NCBI GenBank assembly: GCA_009746045.1
Contig: RPFO01000348.1
Span: forward strand, 1,034,301-1,098,300
Length of the DNA: 64,000 bases
DNA from: Mesostigma viride
Taxonomy: Eukaryota; Streptophyta; Mesostigmatophyceae; Mesostigmatales; Mesostigmataceae
Direction: 5' to 3'
Position 1 is the first letter of the stretch. The number at the start of each line of letters is the position of its first letter. A program made the translations under genes and the position numbers. The notes beneath the pieces were generated by a model. That model was not told the origin of the DNA. It saw only the letters and a list, made by a program, of their open reading frames with translations, and ran no database searches. Below are positions 21,285 to 32,298 of the stretch, piece after piece.

Positions 21285-22990
21285 ATGCCATCTTCGTCGC
21301 GCGTCGCCTCTTCGAGGAAATCACTCTCCTGCAACCTGGTGAGTTTCCCGCCATCCTCCGTCCTGAGGATAGCCGCTACACTACCGCCTCGTCTGCCATT
21401 ACAGTAGAGGACAGCTCGGATGAGGATTACATCCCCATCTATAGTGCTTAACGGTTGGGGGATGATGCAGACGATATTTGTTTAAACTTTTGTGTCATTA
21501 TTTTTCTAATGAGATTAGCATAGTACTCCGTGGCATGCCTTTGCGCATGACACGCAAGTACTTACTTACTTACTTACTTACTTCCCGCCATCCTGATCTT
21601 CGTCGACTTCATCAAGGCTTTTGATTCTGTCCTCTGGGACGCTCTATGGGCTGTACTTGCTCGCGCTCGCGTCCCCACTCCCCTGATTACCGTCATCCGC
21701 ACGCTGTATGAGGGGTCGACCACTTCAGTGCGCACTCAACACGGCATTACCCCGCCACCATGCCCACTGCAGACCGGCGTCTGGCAGGGTTGCGTCCTGT
21801 CGCCGTACCTGTATATTATTGTAGTGGATTATGTTATCACGGCGCCAGTGACGTGCTCGCTTTGCTAGCATGCATTGCAGGTCGTGCCCCTGGCCTAGCG
21901 ATCACGAACAAGCTTGGAGAATGGGGGGCCGACTAACAAGCAGAATTTACTAGCTGACCTCATTTATGCCGATGACATCACGCTCGAATCGAGAAGCCAG
22001 AGTCTGCCCAACTTTGGCTGGAATGCCTGGCGCTCGAGGCTTGGGCGGTCGGTCTAGCTAGAAATCAGCCCCAAAACGGAGGACCTGGCCCTCGGCATGG
22101 CTGCCAGGGCCCCTACCCACGCTCCGCCTCTTAGACGATGCCGAGGTCAACTACCCTCCTTCAGGCCGCTTCAAGCTGCACGGCAGTTGGCTTCCCGACT
22201 GCGACGACGACATGACGACACGGGTCGGCATGGCGTGGCCGGGCGCAACTCCATGACCACCGCCGCTGGTGGAGCAACCCCGCCCTACCCCGGATCGTCA
22301 AGCGTGACCTCTTCAAGGTCGTCATTCTGACGATCCTGACCTACGGCGCCGAGACCTGGACACTGACGCAGGAGCTGGAGCAACGACTCGACGGCAACGT
22401 CACCAAGAAGATGCTGCGCAAGGCCCTTACCATCCCCTTCGGTTTGCACATTAGTAATGAGGATTTGTACGCTGATTTGCCCTATGTTTCCCACATTATT
22501 AGGCACTGTCAGGCGCCTGGGCCTTGCCGGGCACCTGGCCCGCACAGATCAGGTAGACACACGATCAGATAGACTAGCTGGCACCAAGCCCGCCCAGCCT
22601 GGGCGATATGTCCTCACCTGGCGTGCCCCACGCCGCGCGCGGCAGGGCCGCCACCCGCGTGGACTTTTCGTACGTGATAGACTCGGCATGGACATGTGCT
22701 ACACTAGCTAGACGTGACGGGCTCGTGAACACCCGGGCAGCCTCCTGGTTTGTCTGTAATATGGAGGCATGCAGATGATGCGCAAGGACAGATGGCAAGT
22801 AGTGATGAAGGAGACCACCCCCAAGCCTGTGGGGGCTCCGTGTGTGACCAAGTATGGCATTCATAGCGATTCGGGCCGCGGTACCCACTGTCACCCCTGT
22901 AACTATAGGACCTAGATAGCTTACACCATCCATCCATCCCATGTTCCCCTCCCACTGAAGACTTATGCTCACGTGACGCAGTCACGTGTC
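21285..22990 (+). mobile_element. LINE-3 copy 2, with a nested LINE-2 3' end
   Basis: 5'-truncated RT remnant. Upstream part: FVARRLFEEITLLQPGEFPA, interrupted at 21358-21581. After removal, it reads on as ILIFVDFIKAFDSVLWDALW, ARVPTPLITVIRTLYEGS, TGVWQGCVLSPYLYIIVVDY, then (frameshifted) LADLIYADDITLES, LTYGAETWTLTQELEQRLDG. Ends with LINE-3 terminal blocks and CACGTGACGCAGTCACGTG at 22970-22988. It carries a CATGCA insertion (22768-22773) absent from the 16.4-kb copy. Confidence 0.87.
21358..21581 (+). mobile_element. LINE-2 3'-end insertion with 13-bp target duplication
   Basis: 224 bp of the LINE-2 terminus (last codons ...EDSSDEDYIPIYSA, UTR, tail ACTTACTTACTTACTTAC), flanked by perfect TTCCCGCCATCCT (21345-21357 and 21582-21594). 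The LINE-3 copy at 15.23 kb shows the intact target. Heavily 5'-truncated, as usual in target-primed reverse transcription. Confidence 0.92.
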
Positions 22991-23019
22991 TATTAATTAA
23001 TTAATTCTTTATAACATGA

Positions 23020-23900
23020 CTCCGTCGGGAGATCATGTGGCACGTGTTCCCTTGCTTGATGGATGGGGGTGAGCGAAGCCGCGAATTTTCGCTTAGTTAC
23101 TAAGGTTGAACTAACTAAGCTAGCTCTAAACTAGAATCTATAAAATCCTCACGGAGTTGGGCTACTCCGTAATCAGCAAGGAACCCCTTCCTCCTTGGGG
23201 GGGGGGGGCTTGTCCACAGTGGCGGGCGTGTGGCCGGCCTGGACAATTGTCTTCTACCTCTTCTTAATTCTGCATAGCAGTCCAAGCAAGAGAGAGGAAG
23301 GAAATGCGCGGTGTTCAAACTGGGCTGGGACCATTAAATCTAAGTCGGCCAGCAACTGATCGGTATTAACTACTATTAGTTCATAACAGCGGTCTACCAA
23401 CCCTCTGGGGATGTCCCTGGGGCCAGGCCGGGTCAGGATATATATTCATTGAGAATGATAAATTACGGAGGTGAGATGGGCATGCAACATAATAAGGAAA
23501 ATCCCGAAAAGAAGAAGAACCCTGCAGAAATCAGGATATATATTCATTGAGAATGATATATTACGGAGGTGAGATGGGCATGCAACATAAGGAAACTGAC
23601 CCGATAACTGGGAGAATAACCCTGAAGAAATTAATAGTATAATCTGACACGGACATCCAAGGATCACGCCAGCTGCACAAGGATATATAAGCCGCCCCGG
23701 CTGGCCAAGCCGCTGCATGGGGGCCGGCCGGCCGGCCAGACCGAGGTCGGTGTCTACCCAATCAGTGACTGGTGCGAGCAAGATGTCCTGCAAATGCTAT
23801 CCTACGCTGTCTAAACTCGTCCATGTTGCGAGGCATACCCTTATACAAAGACTCTAATGTCAGACCTATTATGCGTAGATGGGTGGTGGAATGCCTAGAG
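23020..23900 (-). repeat. LINE-4 3' end, tandem duplication and RT C-terminal fragment
   Basis: 23,020-23,330 is a LINE-4 tail on the minus strand. 23,435-23,500 and 23,531-23,592 are a tandem duplication (CAGGATATATATTCATTGAG, spacing 96 bp). 23,690-23,850 on the minus strand encodes a decayed HLART...DTDLGLAGRPAP...RLGQPGR segment of a LINE RT C-terminus; it has TGCATG (23714-23719) and two extra CCGG relative to 49.18 and 51.47 kb. No intact gene. Confidence 0.65.
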
Positions 23901-23904
23901 CCAA

Positions 23905-24071
23905 AAATGGCTGACCGCGGTATGGCTGACGGCGGAGTTCAGATCTTTTGCATCTGAGCCCCAAATTCGGTCAGACCACTCGCATTCGATGCGCCTTGTT
24001 GAGACGCACCCGCCAGTATAATCGGTTACGGCTGCAACGCAGTATTGCCAAAGTTACGCACGTGACCAGCT
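23905..24071 (+). other. 5' UTR of the LINE ORF1 gene
   Basis: Conserved with 20,757-20,940 (reverse strand) and, more weakly, 28,770-28,930. It begins at about GGCTGACGGCGGAGTTC and includes CCAGTATAATCGGTTACGGC. Its conservation upstream of three ORF1 starts suggests it is the element's 5' end and internal promoter; promoter activity is inferred. Confidence 0.6.
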
Positions 24072-25427
24072 ATGACGACTACCAAAGCAAAACGAGGGCT
24101 GGAAAAGGAGCTGGCACAGCTTCCCAGCGCCCAGCCCAACCCTCTCGCCCTCGCCATTGTTCAGCCGACAGGCTTACCCGCCAAACCCTCGCCAAGCGCC
24201 TCGCCTGAACCCAAGAAACCATGCCACGATCGCCACAAATGGAGCCAATACTTGCCCGGCGACGGAATGTTCTCCCTCGTCGAGTGGCAGAAACTGTCGC
24301 CGCAGGAATGCGTCGAGGTTCTCGAGTTCCTCGTACAGGAATGGAAGCTCTTCGTGGCCATGAAGGGGGGGGCGGCTATCGACTACCGCGACACGTCCTG
24401 GCTCTACCAGATTGACGAACCAAGCCAACGCCTGTTTATCTTGACCAGCCACTACCAGCGCAGCGTCGGCGACATCGGCCGAGCGATCAACGCCAGCCTC
24501 GCCCAGCCGGCTGCCCCATCGGCTCCCTCCCTCTGCAAGGATGACCTCCGCGCAGTGCTGGAGGAGCACGTGACCTGGCCGCTGGCCGAGCAGCTGACAT
24601 CGCTGAACACCACGCTCAACAAGGTCGAGGCCCGGGTCTCCAACGTGGAAACCAAGGTCGTCCACAAGCTCCAACCCCAGTTCACGGCGCTACACACCGC
24701 GGAGCAGGCTTCGGAAAAGCATGCTACACTTGTCTCTCGCCTTAACCAGGTGGAGGGAAAGTGTGGCGTGCTCCTGAAGAAGCTTGAGGCCATCACCGCC
24801 CACACCGAGGCCCTGGCCACACAGGTCCCCAAGATAGCGGAGCAGACGGCCACCATTGCATCCCAGCCACCCCGGCAGGATGCTGGCGACCTCCCGCCGC
24901 TCTCCTACGCGGACCTGCTGCGGTCAGCGACCGCCTCCACCACCGACGCCATCGCCACAAAGCTCCAGGAGCTGGAGAACCACCGCCAGGCCCAGCAACG
25001 GGAGGTCACCGACCGCGCTCGCCGCGAGTGCCGAGTGCTTCGCTTCCCCCAGAAGCCAGGTGAGACGTCAACCTCTCTTGCTGACGAGCTCAAGAACCAG
25101 CTTCTTACCCTCATGGGCCTGGTAGGTGAGGTAGCACTGAGCGGGTGCCACCGCCTTCCCCACTCACGGGACAAGGCGGCTCCCCCACCAGTCCTCCTCA
25201 CCTTCCCCTCCCCTGAGGATAAGCAGCGGTTCCTCTCTCGTCGCAAGCGGTTGCACGACCTCACCTGGACGCTGGATGACGACCTCACCCCCGCTCAGCA
25301 ACAGCAGCGACGCGACCTGTGGCCGGAATACCTCCGCCATAAGCAGGACCCCCAGAAGCCCAAGGTGTACTGGAGGGGCGGGGACCTGATGATCAACCAC
25401 AAGATGTGGACGCCCCCAGCGGGCTAG
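24072..25427 (+). CDS. LINE ORF1 protein (coiled coil + RRM-like RNA-binding region)
   Basis: Intact 451-residue ORF1 of a LINE-2-type retrotransposon, expected to coat the element RNA as a chaperone. The Met start (MTTTKAKRGLEKELAQ) matches the start of the 20.3-kb copy. Residues 1-60 are basic/Pro-rich with PSPSASPEPKKPC. About 170-290 is heptad-rich (SLNTTLNKVEARVSNVETKV, LNQVEGKCGVLLKKLEAI), a probable coiled coil. From about 318 (RECRVLRFPQKPGETSTSL) to 440 there is an L1-ORF1/jockey-like RNA-binding region: CHRLPHSRDKAAPPPVLLTF, KQRFLSRRKRL, VYWRGGDLMINHKMW. No CCHC knuckles. No ORF2 follows; the sequence passes into an ORF1-associated 3' region shared with 47.7 kb. Other copies are at 29.06, 40.5 and 46.7 kb, all broken. 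Confidence 0.82.
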   Translation: MTTTKAKRGLEKELAQLPSAQPNPLALAIVQPTGLPAKPSPSASPEPKKPCHDRHKWSQYLPGDGMFSLVEWQKLSPQECVEVLEFLVQEWKLFVAMKGGAAIDYRDTSWLYQIDEPSQRLFILTSHYQRSVGDIGRAINASLAQPAAPSAPSLCKDDLRAVLEEHVTWPLAEQLTSLNTTLNKVEARVSNVETKVVHKLQPQFTALHTAEQASEKHATLVSRLNQVEGKCGVLLKKLEAITAHTEALATQVPKIAEQTATIASQPPRQDAGDLPPLSYADLLRSATASTTDAIATKLQELENHRQAQQREVTDRARRECRVLRFPQKPGETSTSLADELKNQLLTLMGLVGEVALSGCHRLPHSRDKAAPPPVLLTFPSPEDKQRFLSRRKRLHDLTWTLDDDLTPAQQQQRRDLWPEYLRHKQDPQKPKVYWRGGDLMINHKMWTPPAG

Positions 25428-25930
25428 AATAGCAATAGCCCTAGATTGTAACCATTGGCGTCACTGCCGCTAAGGCAGCCATGCCTAGACTGTTTGCCTA
25501 GCTGTGCCAACACACCTAGTCACGTGCCGCCAACGCACGGTCCACAACCAGCCATAGCCTAGTACAGCCATGCTACGCCCTGGCTATGTTTAGCCAAGCC
25601 ATGCCTATAATGGGACCCCCCCATGGATGTTGCATTAAGAATTTAGCCACGCTATGCCATGCAGAGAGATGCTCTCTGTCGAGAAGCCATGTCCTAGCTC
25701 TTGTATAGCCATGCTGATCTTCCTCCCTCACAGGCATGCTCCCCCCTTACCCGGGCATAGCGTGATAGACCATGAGGGTGCAGGTGCCCTGGTGCACCTA
25801 GAGCAAGGGTAGCTTACATTCCCACCCTTGCATGAAGTAGCCTAGGATGTATTAAAAGCCATATGCCCCTTCTCAGGGATATGCGCTACATTGACTCCCA
25901 ACGGAGCGATGTTGATAATAATAATAATAA
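25428..25930 (+). repeat. ORF1-element 3' region and R4 repeat
   Basis: 25,428-25,600 matches 47,725-47,990 (…GCCACTGCCGC..GGCAGCCATGC). 25,640-25,915 is an R4 copy in plus orientation, ending CAGGGATATGCGCTACATTG ACTCCCAACGGAG and then (ATA)n. R4 recurs at 27.6, 46.2, 52.0/53.3 kb (plus) and 3.58, 17.26, 19.8, 48.06, 56.27 kb (minus). Confidence 0.7.
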
Positions 25931-25939
25931 TAATATAAT

Positions 25940-26220
25940 TATGCGTGGAGAACCGTACGTTCAGGACCTGTCGGAGCATCATGTTAACCGTGCCGTCCAG
26001 CCGCCGGGGTGGCCAGCTTGTCCGCGCATGAGCGTCCATGCATGCATGCCTCGATCGGCGCCATAGCTAGATGCGCACCGTCAGAGGACCGGCAGGACCT
26101 TGAAGAGCACTCGATCGCTTGCTGTCCTCGCTCAGGTCCTTCGAGTGCCAGTAGGTGTTGAGCGAGCGGACGGGAGCCTGGCCCAGGCCATGCAGGCCGA
26201 ATGCCGATAGCAATCCTATA
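25940..26220 (-). pseudogene. LINE RT C-terminal fragment
   Basis: Minus strand. Matches 49,335-49,560 (TTCAGGACCTGTCGGAGCAT, GGCGCCATA, GCCAGTAGGTGTTGAGCGA) and encodes decayed pieces around the YGAETWT region. Carries several self-complementary insertions relative to that copy: repeated CATGCATGCATG at ~26037-26048, TCGATC 26051-26056, AGCTAG 26065-26070 and TCGATC 26111-26116. Confidence 0.7.
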
Positions 26221-26239
26221 ATAAGTAAGTAAGTGTATA

Positions 26240-26545
26240 TATAATAGTTGTCTCCTCGATCACCTTTGGCACCATGGCGGATAAGCTGGAGTTCCTCAAG
26301 CGTCGCCAGGGGCTTGGGGGGACCTCCTTTACGCTGGACGACGGTCGACGACTTGACCCTGGCCCAGCAACAAACGGCGACGGGAGCTAATAATGGCCGA
26401 CCTACCTCCAGCTCTGGCAGACGTCGGCGGGGAAGAAGCCTGTATACTGGAAGGGGCCGGGCGGTCATCTACGTTGACCACAAGCCAGGTGGCAGGCGAC
26501 CCCTGCCCCAGCGACCCCAGCACCTACTAGCCTATTGGGGGATAG
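26240..26545 (+). pseudogene. LINE ORF1 C-terminal fragment
   Basis: Encodes broken TFGTMADKLEFLKRRQGLGG, SFTLDDG and DLTLAQQQTATG, matching the RNA-binding end of ORF1 (compare 40,690 and 25,200). Frames are broken by TCGATC (26256-26261) and a 7-bp insertion near 26,343. Confidence 0.75.
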
Positions 26546-26609
26546 CGCCCCAGCCTAGGGGAATATATCATGGAGACAACCACGGAATATATCAAGGAAT
26601 ATAACAGTA

Positions 26610-27575
26610 GTCAACCTATGTACCTATGGTATTGCAAGTGCTGGTTGTATTGCACCCACAGTGTTGCGCCCCCGGCCGCATGCACCATGCTGTGGAGAGA
26701 GCGCTCTGTGATTAATAACGCCAAGCGCATTGGCGTGTTCCTGATTTGGCATATCTCTACGATTCCAGCGGCACCGGAAGAATTCATTCCGACAAGTATA
26801 TCAAGAAAGTTATGGTGTTCCGACTTCCCGGTCGCGCGCGAGCGCGAGCCGGCTGTTCTTCTAAGTCGTGCGTGAATATGTGCCGACGGCATATGGGGTC
26901 GACAGTAATTCCTGGGCTGACAGGAATTAGGTGCTAAACCTACGACGGTATTGGATTAATACGTCGTACGCAGGAAAAAGGAACCTTAACCTGTGGTCTG
27001 TTGGTACCGCAGGCTTAGTCCTGGACTATTGGGTGCAGACGCAATAATCACTGTGGACTGTACTCTGTGGTCACTGTGCCTGTATGGCAGACCTACTGTA
27101 ATAATATAGGATCTGGACGCTGTACAGGTTGTTAATACTGTACCGGGGGTGTTAATACTGAGCAGGCCCTACAAGGCTGCTCAGGCCTAGCAAAGCACAG
27201 TGCACAAGTATGTATATGATGAATAGGCCAGTGCCAATTGGTCATCTCTTGCGAGCCCGCCTCACGTGTGTTGCCTTGACTTGGCAAACTCGTGTCTAAG
27301 CCTCAAGTGTCTGAGTGCTGTAACATTATCCAATTTTAACAAAGCTCCGTTCCAACCACATTCACACATACATTGCTGCATTGCAACCATGTCCTTATAC
27401 ATTGCGTTTAAAAACGTTAACTCTGTGGCCTGCCCACTTGCGGCAGTGAGAGAAGCTAGGGCGCCCTTCCTCCTTCTCGTAATGTGTATATATAGGGTTG
27501 AAGGTTCCTTTACTCTGTATTAATTGGCACCCACGAGACGCAGTCACGTGCTTATTAATTAATTAACAGTAGTGT
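26610..27575 (-). repeat. R5 retroposon-like repeat split by a 710-bp insertion
   Basis: 26,610-26,710 and 27,421-27,575 together are the reverse complement of the R5 repeat at 48,701-49,028 (…GCTGTGGAGAGAGCGCTCTGTG | GGCCTGCCCACTTGCGGCAG…). The intervening 26,711-27,420 is foreign and flanked by a 7-bp direct repeat CTCTGTG (26704-26710 and 27421-27427). The insert has no gene and no clear inverted repeat ends that I can see; class unknown. Confidence 0.7.
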
Positions 27576-27599
27576 AGAAAATATTAGAAAGGCTTAGCC

Positions 27600-27965
27600 G
27601 ACGTGGCTCACGCACATGTGCATGTATGCCTATGATGGGACCCACTGTCACCACGCATTAGCTTATTTGATCATCCTTTGCCCAATGATGCAGAGAGGTG
27701 TACTCTCTGCTGAAATGTCATGCCCTAGCTATTGGCCTATCGCCTAGCCACAATCATCTTCCACCCCACCATGTTCGCACCTTAGCTGCTGGAATACATG
27801 GCAGCCTGCAGGTGCACCTTGTGCACCCAGAAGTAGGTGGCTGTACGTTTACATCCTCCACCAGCATGCAGGTTGTAGCCCTGGCAGCATATGTACTAAA
27901 AACCATAGCCCCCCCGTTCTCAGGGCCATGTGTTACGTATATACTCCCAACGGACTTATGACAGT
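27600..27965 (+). repeat. R4 repeat, most complete copy
   Basis: ~365 bp from GCACATGTGCATG... through GCAGAGAGGTGTACTCTCTGC, CACCTTAGCTGCTGGAATAC, GTGCACC and TCCACCAGCATGCAGG to CTCAGGGCCATGTG and CTCCCAACGGACTTATGAC. Non-coding. It serves as the reference for AGCTAG at 46437-46442 (here AG only). Confidence 0.75.
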
Positions 27966-28769
27966 TCTTAATCAATTGAATAACTATTGTCTCACGCAAG
28001 AAACTTAACAGCGTGAACATGCACTGAAGGCATGCATGCCACGGAATCAGTACCCGATATGAGGTATTTAATTTCTATATGCGGATACATCACCCGCTTG
28101 GGCAAGTGGCGCGACTCACTCGCCCATGGGTGTGGAGTCGCAGATAGCAACTCCGCGTCATCCGGACTATCCAATTGACGACTGTACACCCGCGGCCATG
28201 ATGACGGGAGTGGGGGTAGCTATAGGTTGCATGCTATTAACCCCTGCGCGCCCGATATGTGCAGCCCAGGAGCTAGAGTATAAAGGCTACCATGCTCGAC
28301 AATCATGCTACATGCAGTAAATAAATGACTGTGATCTCGAGTAATTATGTGGTGTGTAAGACTCAGCTAGTACTACTATACACATATGATGCAGACAATA
28401 TTAATTGTAATTTCCGTGCATGTTATCACTTTTCTAATGATGACGGATTAGCATAAATATACTCCGTGGCATGTACATGCACACGCAAGTACTTACACAC
28501 ACTGTCATTGATAATGCAGTCCAATTAAGCCTCACTGTGTTTGCCATAATGTACCAGCATTTTAACAGAGCATAACTTCAGCAACTGCAAAGGCCTTTTC
28601 GTCATGCACAGTAATGAATGAGCATCAACGTCGGAAATGTTCTCCTTTATGTACCTCTTTGAGACAGTCTTTATCTATAAATATCTGGACAAGGTGGCAA
28701 TAATCACTGCACAATGCCCTTGACTTACTGTTTAGCCTTTATAATGCACCACGACTGCCACGAGGTAGC
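27966..28769. other. no gene seen; contains a LINE-2 3' end relic
   Basis: Mostly unique-looking DNA without credible open frames. 28,385-28,505 is a degenerate LINE-2 terminus (TTTTCTAATGATGACGGATT AGC...CTCCGTGGCATG...ACGCAAGTACTTAC). Confidence 0.5.
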
Positions 28770-30146
28770 CATCGCTGACGGCGGAGCTCATAACTTTTCG
28801 TTTCCTGCATGGCTCGAAATTTTGCCACGACTATCACCACATTATCGCTTCGTCTTTCTAAGACGCACACGCTGATATATTTTCCCGATCGAGGCTATTA
28901 CGCAAAATTATGACGAGCCAATTGTGCTCCACGGTGCAACGCAGTTTGGAGGCTGCGAGCAGCATGAGTCCTGAAAATACGTCGATCTGCAGCTCGGCCG
29001 GCTGCAGCTTCGCCCTCATGCAGGCCCGGAAGGCAGCGGTGCCACTAGTAGTCAAGCACTAGTGGTCGCTCATCAGGCCCCTCCCGGGCTCGCCTCGCAA
29101 TTCGGGCATCGCCTGAACCCTAACGCCGAGTCGCGCCCAGATGCGGAATCGCCTGCCATGCATGCAGAACCGCCACCTGCATGGAAACCAGTCGTCTTTG
29201 ATGCCACCTCCGACGTGTGCCGGCACCTGGCAAGAAGGTCACGCCAATATGCCATGCAGCAAGTTCGACCTGTACGGACCTGGAATCTGGATGACAGTTT
29301 CATGGGTCACATGCACGCCTCACTTGTGGAACTGTGCCGCGGGTGCATGCACCTGCACGCGCCCAACAAGTTACGACTCGATCATTTGTGCCGGGAGCTA
29401 GGCCACAAGCTTTACGCTGAAAGCGGCGCAAGCCTGCACCATGCATGCAATTCACTGGCCCCCGCCTCCAGACCGGCCTTACCCTCTGTTCCCTCCTTAA
29501 TTGGACGCTCTCACCGCCAAGATCTGGATCGACCCCCGGCCCGTCTCCACGATCGCCTTTCCGTCAAGGAGGCCTTCGAGCAGCACGTGACACCCGGCGC
29601 CCCTTGCGGCGCAGATGTGGCGGCCATAGGCGGCACGCTGACTGCATGCATGCTGAGCTTCCCATCCTCTCCTCCACCATCTCCACGACCACCTCCAAGC
29701 TCCTCGCCTCCACCGGCGGCCACCATCGCCACCACCGACGCCATCACCGCCCTGCATGGCAGCTCCTCGACATTGACAAGCGCCTCCAGGACATGCGATG
29801 ACATCGCCATCGAGTGCCTATATATTATTAGCTGCAAAACATCGCAGGCCTCACTGCCAGCCCAGCTAGACGGAGGACCGATCGCCGCCCGGCCAGCCCC
29901 TGCTGGCCCAGCCGAGCCGGCGCGATGCCCCTTCCACCCAGACCTGGGCAGTGAGCGATGGCAGCCGGATGAACCACGCCAATATCCCACCAGGCCACCT
30001 CCGCCATCGCCGCCCACTGAGCTCAAGCAGCAGATGCTGGACCTCCGTGATCGAGGAGGCCGCAAGCTCGACAAGCGCAGCCTTAACGTCATCGTCAAGC
30101 ACTCACTCATTCGACCAGCCGCAGGCTGAGACCTCCACGACCCTTG
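28770..30146 (+). pseudogene. LINE ORF1 copy 3, 5' part, interrupted by a DNA transposon
   Basis: Begins with an ORF1-type 5' UTR (GCTGACGGCGGAGCTC at about 28,771). A 355-codon frame at 29,062-30,129 and overlapping frames encode a diverged ORF1 (Pro-rich middle, PSPRPPPSSS). At the end, a second frame reads SFDQPQAETSTTLG, aligning with PGETSTSL of the 24-kb ORF1. At 30,146 the frame is cut by the 10.4-kb element and resumes at 40,514 as LAQATLRIESLSGPMALTG. The element's target duplication TTG is at 30144-30146. Confidence 0.75.
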
Positions 30147-30176
30147 GGGTGGTTTGTTTGGGTTAGGACAGATTTG
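30147..30176 (+). repeat. left terminal inverted repeat of the 10.4-kb transposon
   Basis: 30-bp perfect match to the reverse complement of 40481-40510; starts GGGTGGTTTG and ends GGACAGATTTG. Confidence 0.95.
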
Positions 30177-30636
30177 TCCATTTAGGACAGTCCTGCAGCC
30201 AAAGCGTGAAAACATTAGCTTATTGGTGCCTTACGCATGCTTGCTTCTGCATGATAATTTTTTGAATGGGATTCAACTGTTTTTATGTGTATATAACTGC
30301 CGTCTTGTTTCACGTGTATGTATGTGAATACACAAATGTTCTCAGCATTGAGTTATGCACAATGCACATCAATTAATTTATTAAAAGTAATTAGTAATCA
30401 TGTAGACTGCGTCACGTGAGCATAGATTAAGTGAGACAACTATTCCTTGACGCAAGGCGGTCCAACGTCGTGTAAGTACAAGCCGTTACTAGTTGTCTGA
30501 GAAATAAATCGTTGTCCTGATTAGCCAAGATGTTGCACTACCACAATACCCATGATGTTGCTCTTAATAATAATGCCATGTCCTATAATGCATGAATGGG
30601 CGGTGATCTAAGCATGTCATAAAACATCCTATTCCA

Positions 30637-31291
30637 GCGAGCAGCGGGCAGCGCGCAGCGGGCAGCGGGCAACGCGCAGCGGGCAACGCGCAGCGGGCAG
30701 CGGGCAGCGGGCAGCGCGCAGCGGGCAGCGGGCAACGCGCAGCGGGCAGCGGGCAGCGGGCAACGCGCAGCGGGCAGCGGGCAGCGGGCAACGCGCAGCG
30801 GGCAGCGGGCAGCGGGCAGCGCGCAGCGGGCAGCGGGCAACGCGCAGCGGGCAACGCGCAGCGGGCAGCGGGCAGCGGGCAGCGGGCAGCGGGCAGCGGG
30901 CAGTGGGCAGCGGGCAGCGGGCAGCGGGCAGCGGGCAGCGGGCAGCGGGCAGCGGGCAGCGGGCAACGCGCAGCGGGCAGCGGGCAGCGGGCAGCGGGCA
31001 GCGGGCAGCGGGCAGCGGGCAGCGGGCAGCGGGCAGCGGGCAGCGGGCAGCGGGCAGCGGGCAGCGGGCAGCGAGCAGCGGGCAGCGGGCAGCGCGCAGC
31101 GGGCAGCGGGCAGCGGGCAGCGGGCAGCGGGCAGCGGGCAGCGGGCAGCGGGCAGCGGGCAGCGGGCAGCGGGCAGCGGGCAGCGGGCAGCGGGCAGCGG
31201 GCAGCGCGCAGCGGGCAGCGGGCAGCGGGCAGCGGGCAGCGGGCAGCGGGCAGCGGGCAGCGGGCAGCGGGCAGCGGGCTGCGGGCAGCGG
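30637..31291. repeat. GCGGGCA minisatellite inside the transposon
   Basis: About 650 bp of a 7-bp unit (GCGGGCA with GCGCGCA, GCGGGCAAC variants). Because 7 is not a multiple of 3, all six phases stay open, giving artefactual Arg/Cys/Pro/Leu or Gly/Ser/Gln proteins. Lies between the left end and the 3' end of the accessory gene. Confidence 0.95.
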
Positions 31292-31386
31292 GACAAATTA
31301 CTGCCAAAAAAAGGGACCCTGCTTTGGGCTGGGCGGAGCCAGCGGGTTATTCTAGTAATAATTAGTCACAAGGTCCTGTTGGGACG

Positions 31387-32267
31387 CTAACGCGGTGGCG
31401 CAAATTCGTATGGCACATACATGCGCGGCGCCTCGCGTGGCGCAGATTCACATGGCACATACATGCGCGGCGCCTCGCGTGGCGCAGATTCACATGGCAC
31501 ATACATGCGCGGCGCCTCGCGTGGCGCAGATTCACATGGCACATACATGCGCGGCGCCTCGCGTGGCGCAGATTCGTATTGCACATACATGCGCGGCGCC
31601 TCGCGTGGCGTAGATTCGTACGGCACATACATGCGCGGTGCCTCGCGTGGCGCAGATTCGCATGGCACATACATGCGCGGTGCCTCGCGTGGCGCAGATT
31701 CGCATGGCACATACATGGGCGGCGCCTCGCGTGGCGCAGATTCACATGGCACATACATGCGCGGCGCCTCGCGTGGCGCAGATTCGTACGGCACATACAT
31801 GCGCGGTGCCTCGCGTGGCGCAGATTCGCTTGGCACATACATGCGCGGCGCCTCGCGTGGCGCAGATTCGCATGGCACATACATGCGCGGCGCAGATTCG
31901 CATGGCACATACATGCGCGGCGCCTCGCGTGGCGCAGATTCGTATGGCACATACATGCGCGGCGCCTCGCGTGGCGCAGATTCGCGTGGCACATACATGC
32001 GCGGCGCCTCGCGTGGCGCAGATTCGTATGGCACATACATGCGCGGCGCCTCGCGTGGCGCATAGTCTGGTGCCGGCACCGCTGCCGCTGTTGCCGCAGG
32101 GGGCGCACTGGCTGCCGGCACCGCTGCCGCCGCTGCCACCGCTGCCGCCGCTGCCGCCGCTGCCGTGGTGGGCACACCGGCTGCCGCCACCGCTGCTTTG
32201 GTGGGTGCGGCGGCTGCCGCCCCCGCTGCCACTGCCGCCGCCGCCTCTTTATGCTTCTGCAGCAGTC

Positions 32268-32298
<31 letters not shown>

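Noticed and set aside
30564-31355. 240-250-codon Cys/Pro/Arg/Leu frames over the GCGGGCA repeat
   Set aside because: A 7-bp repeat without stops keeps all phases open; no start context or flanking domain.
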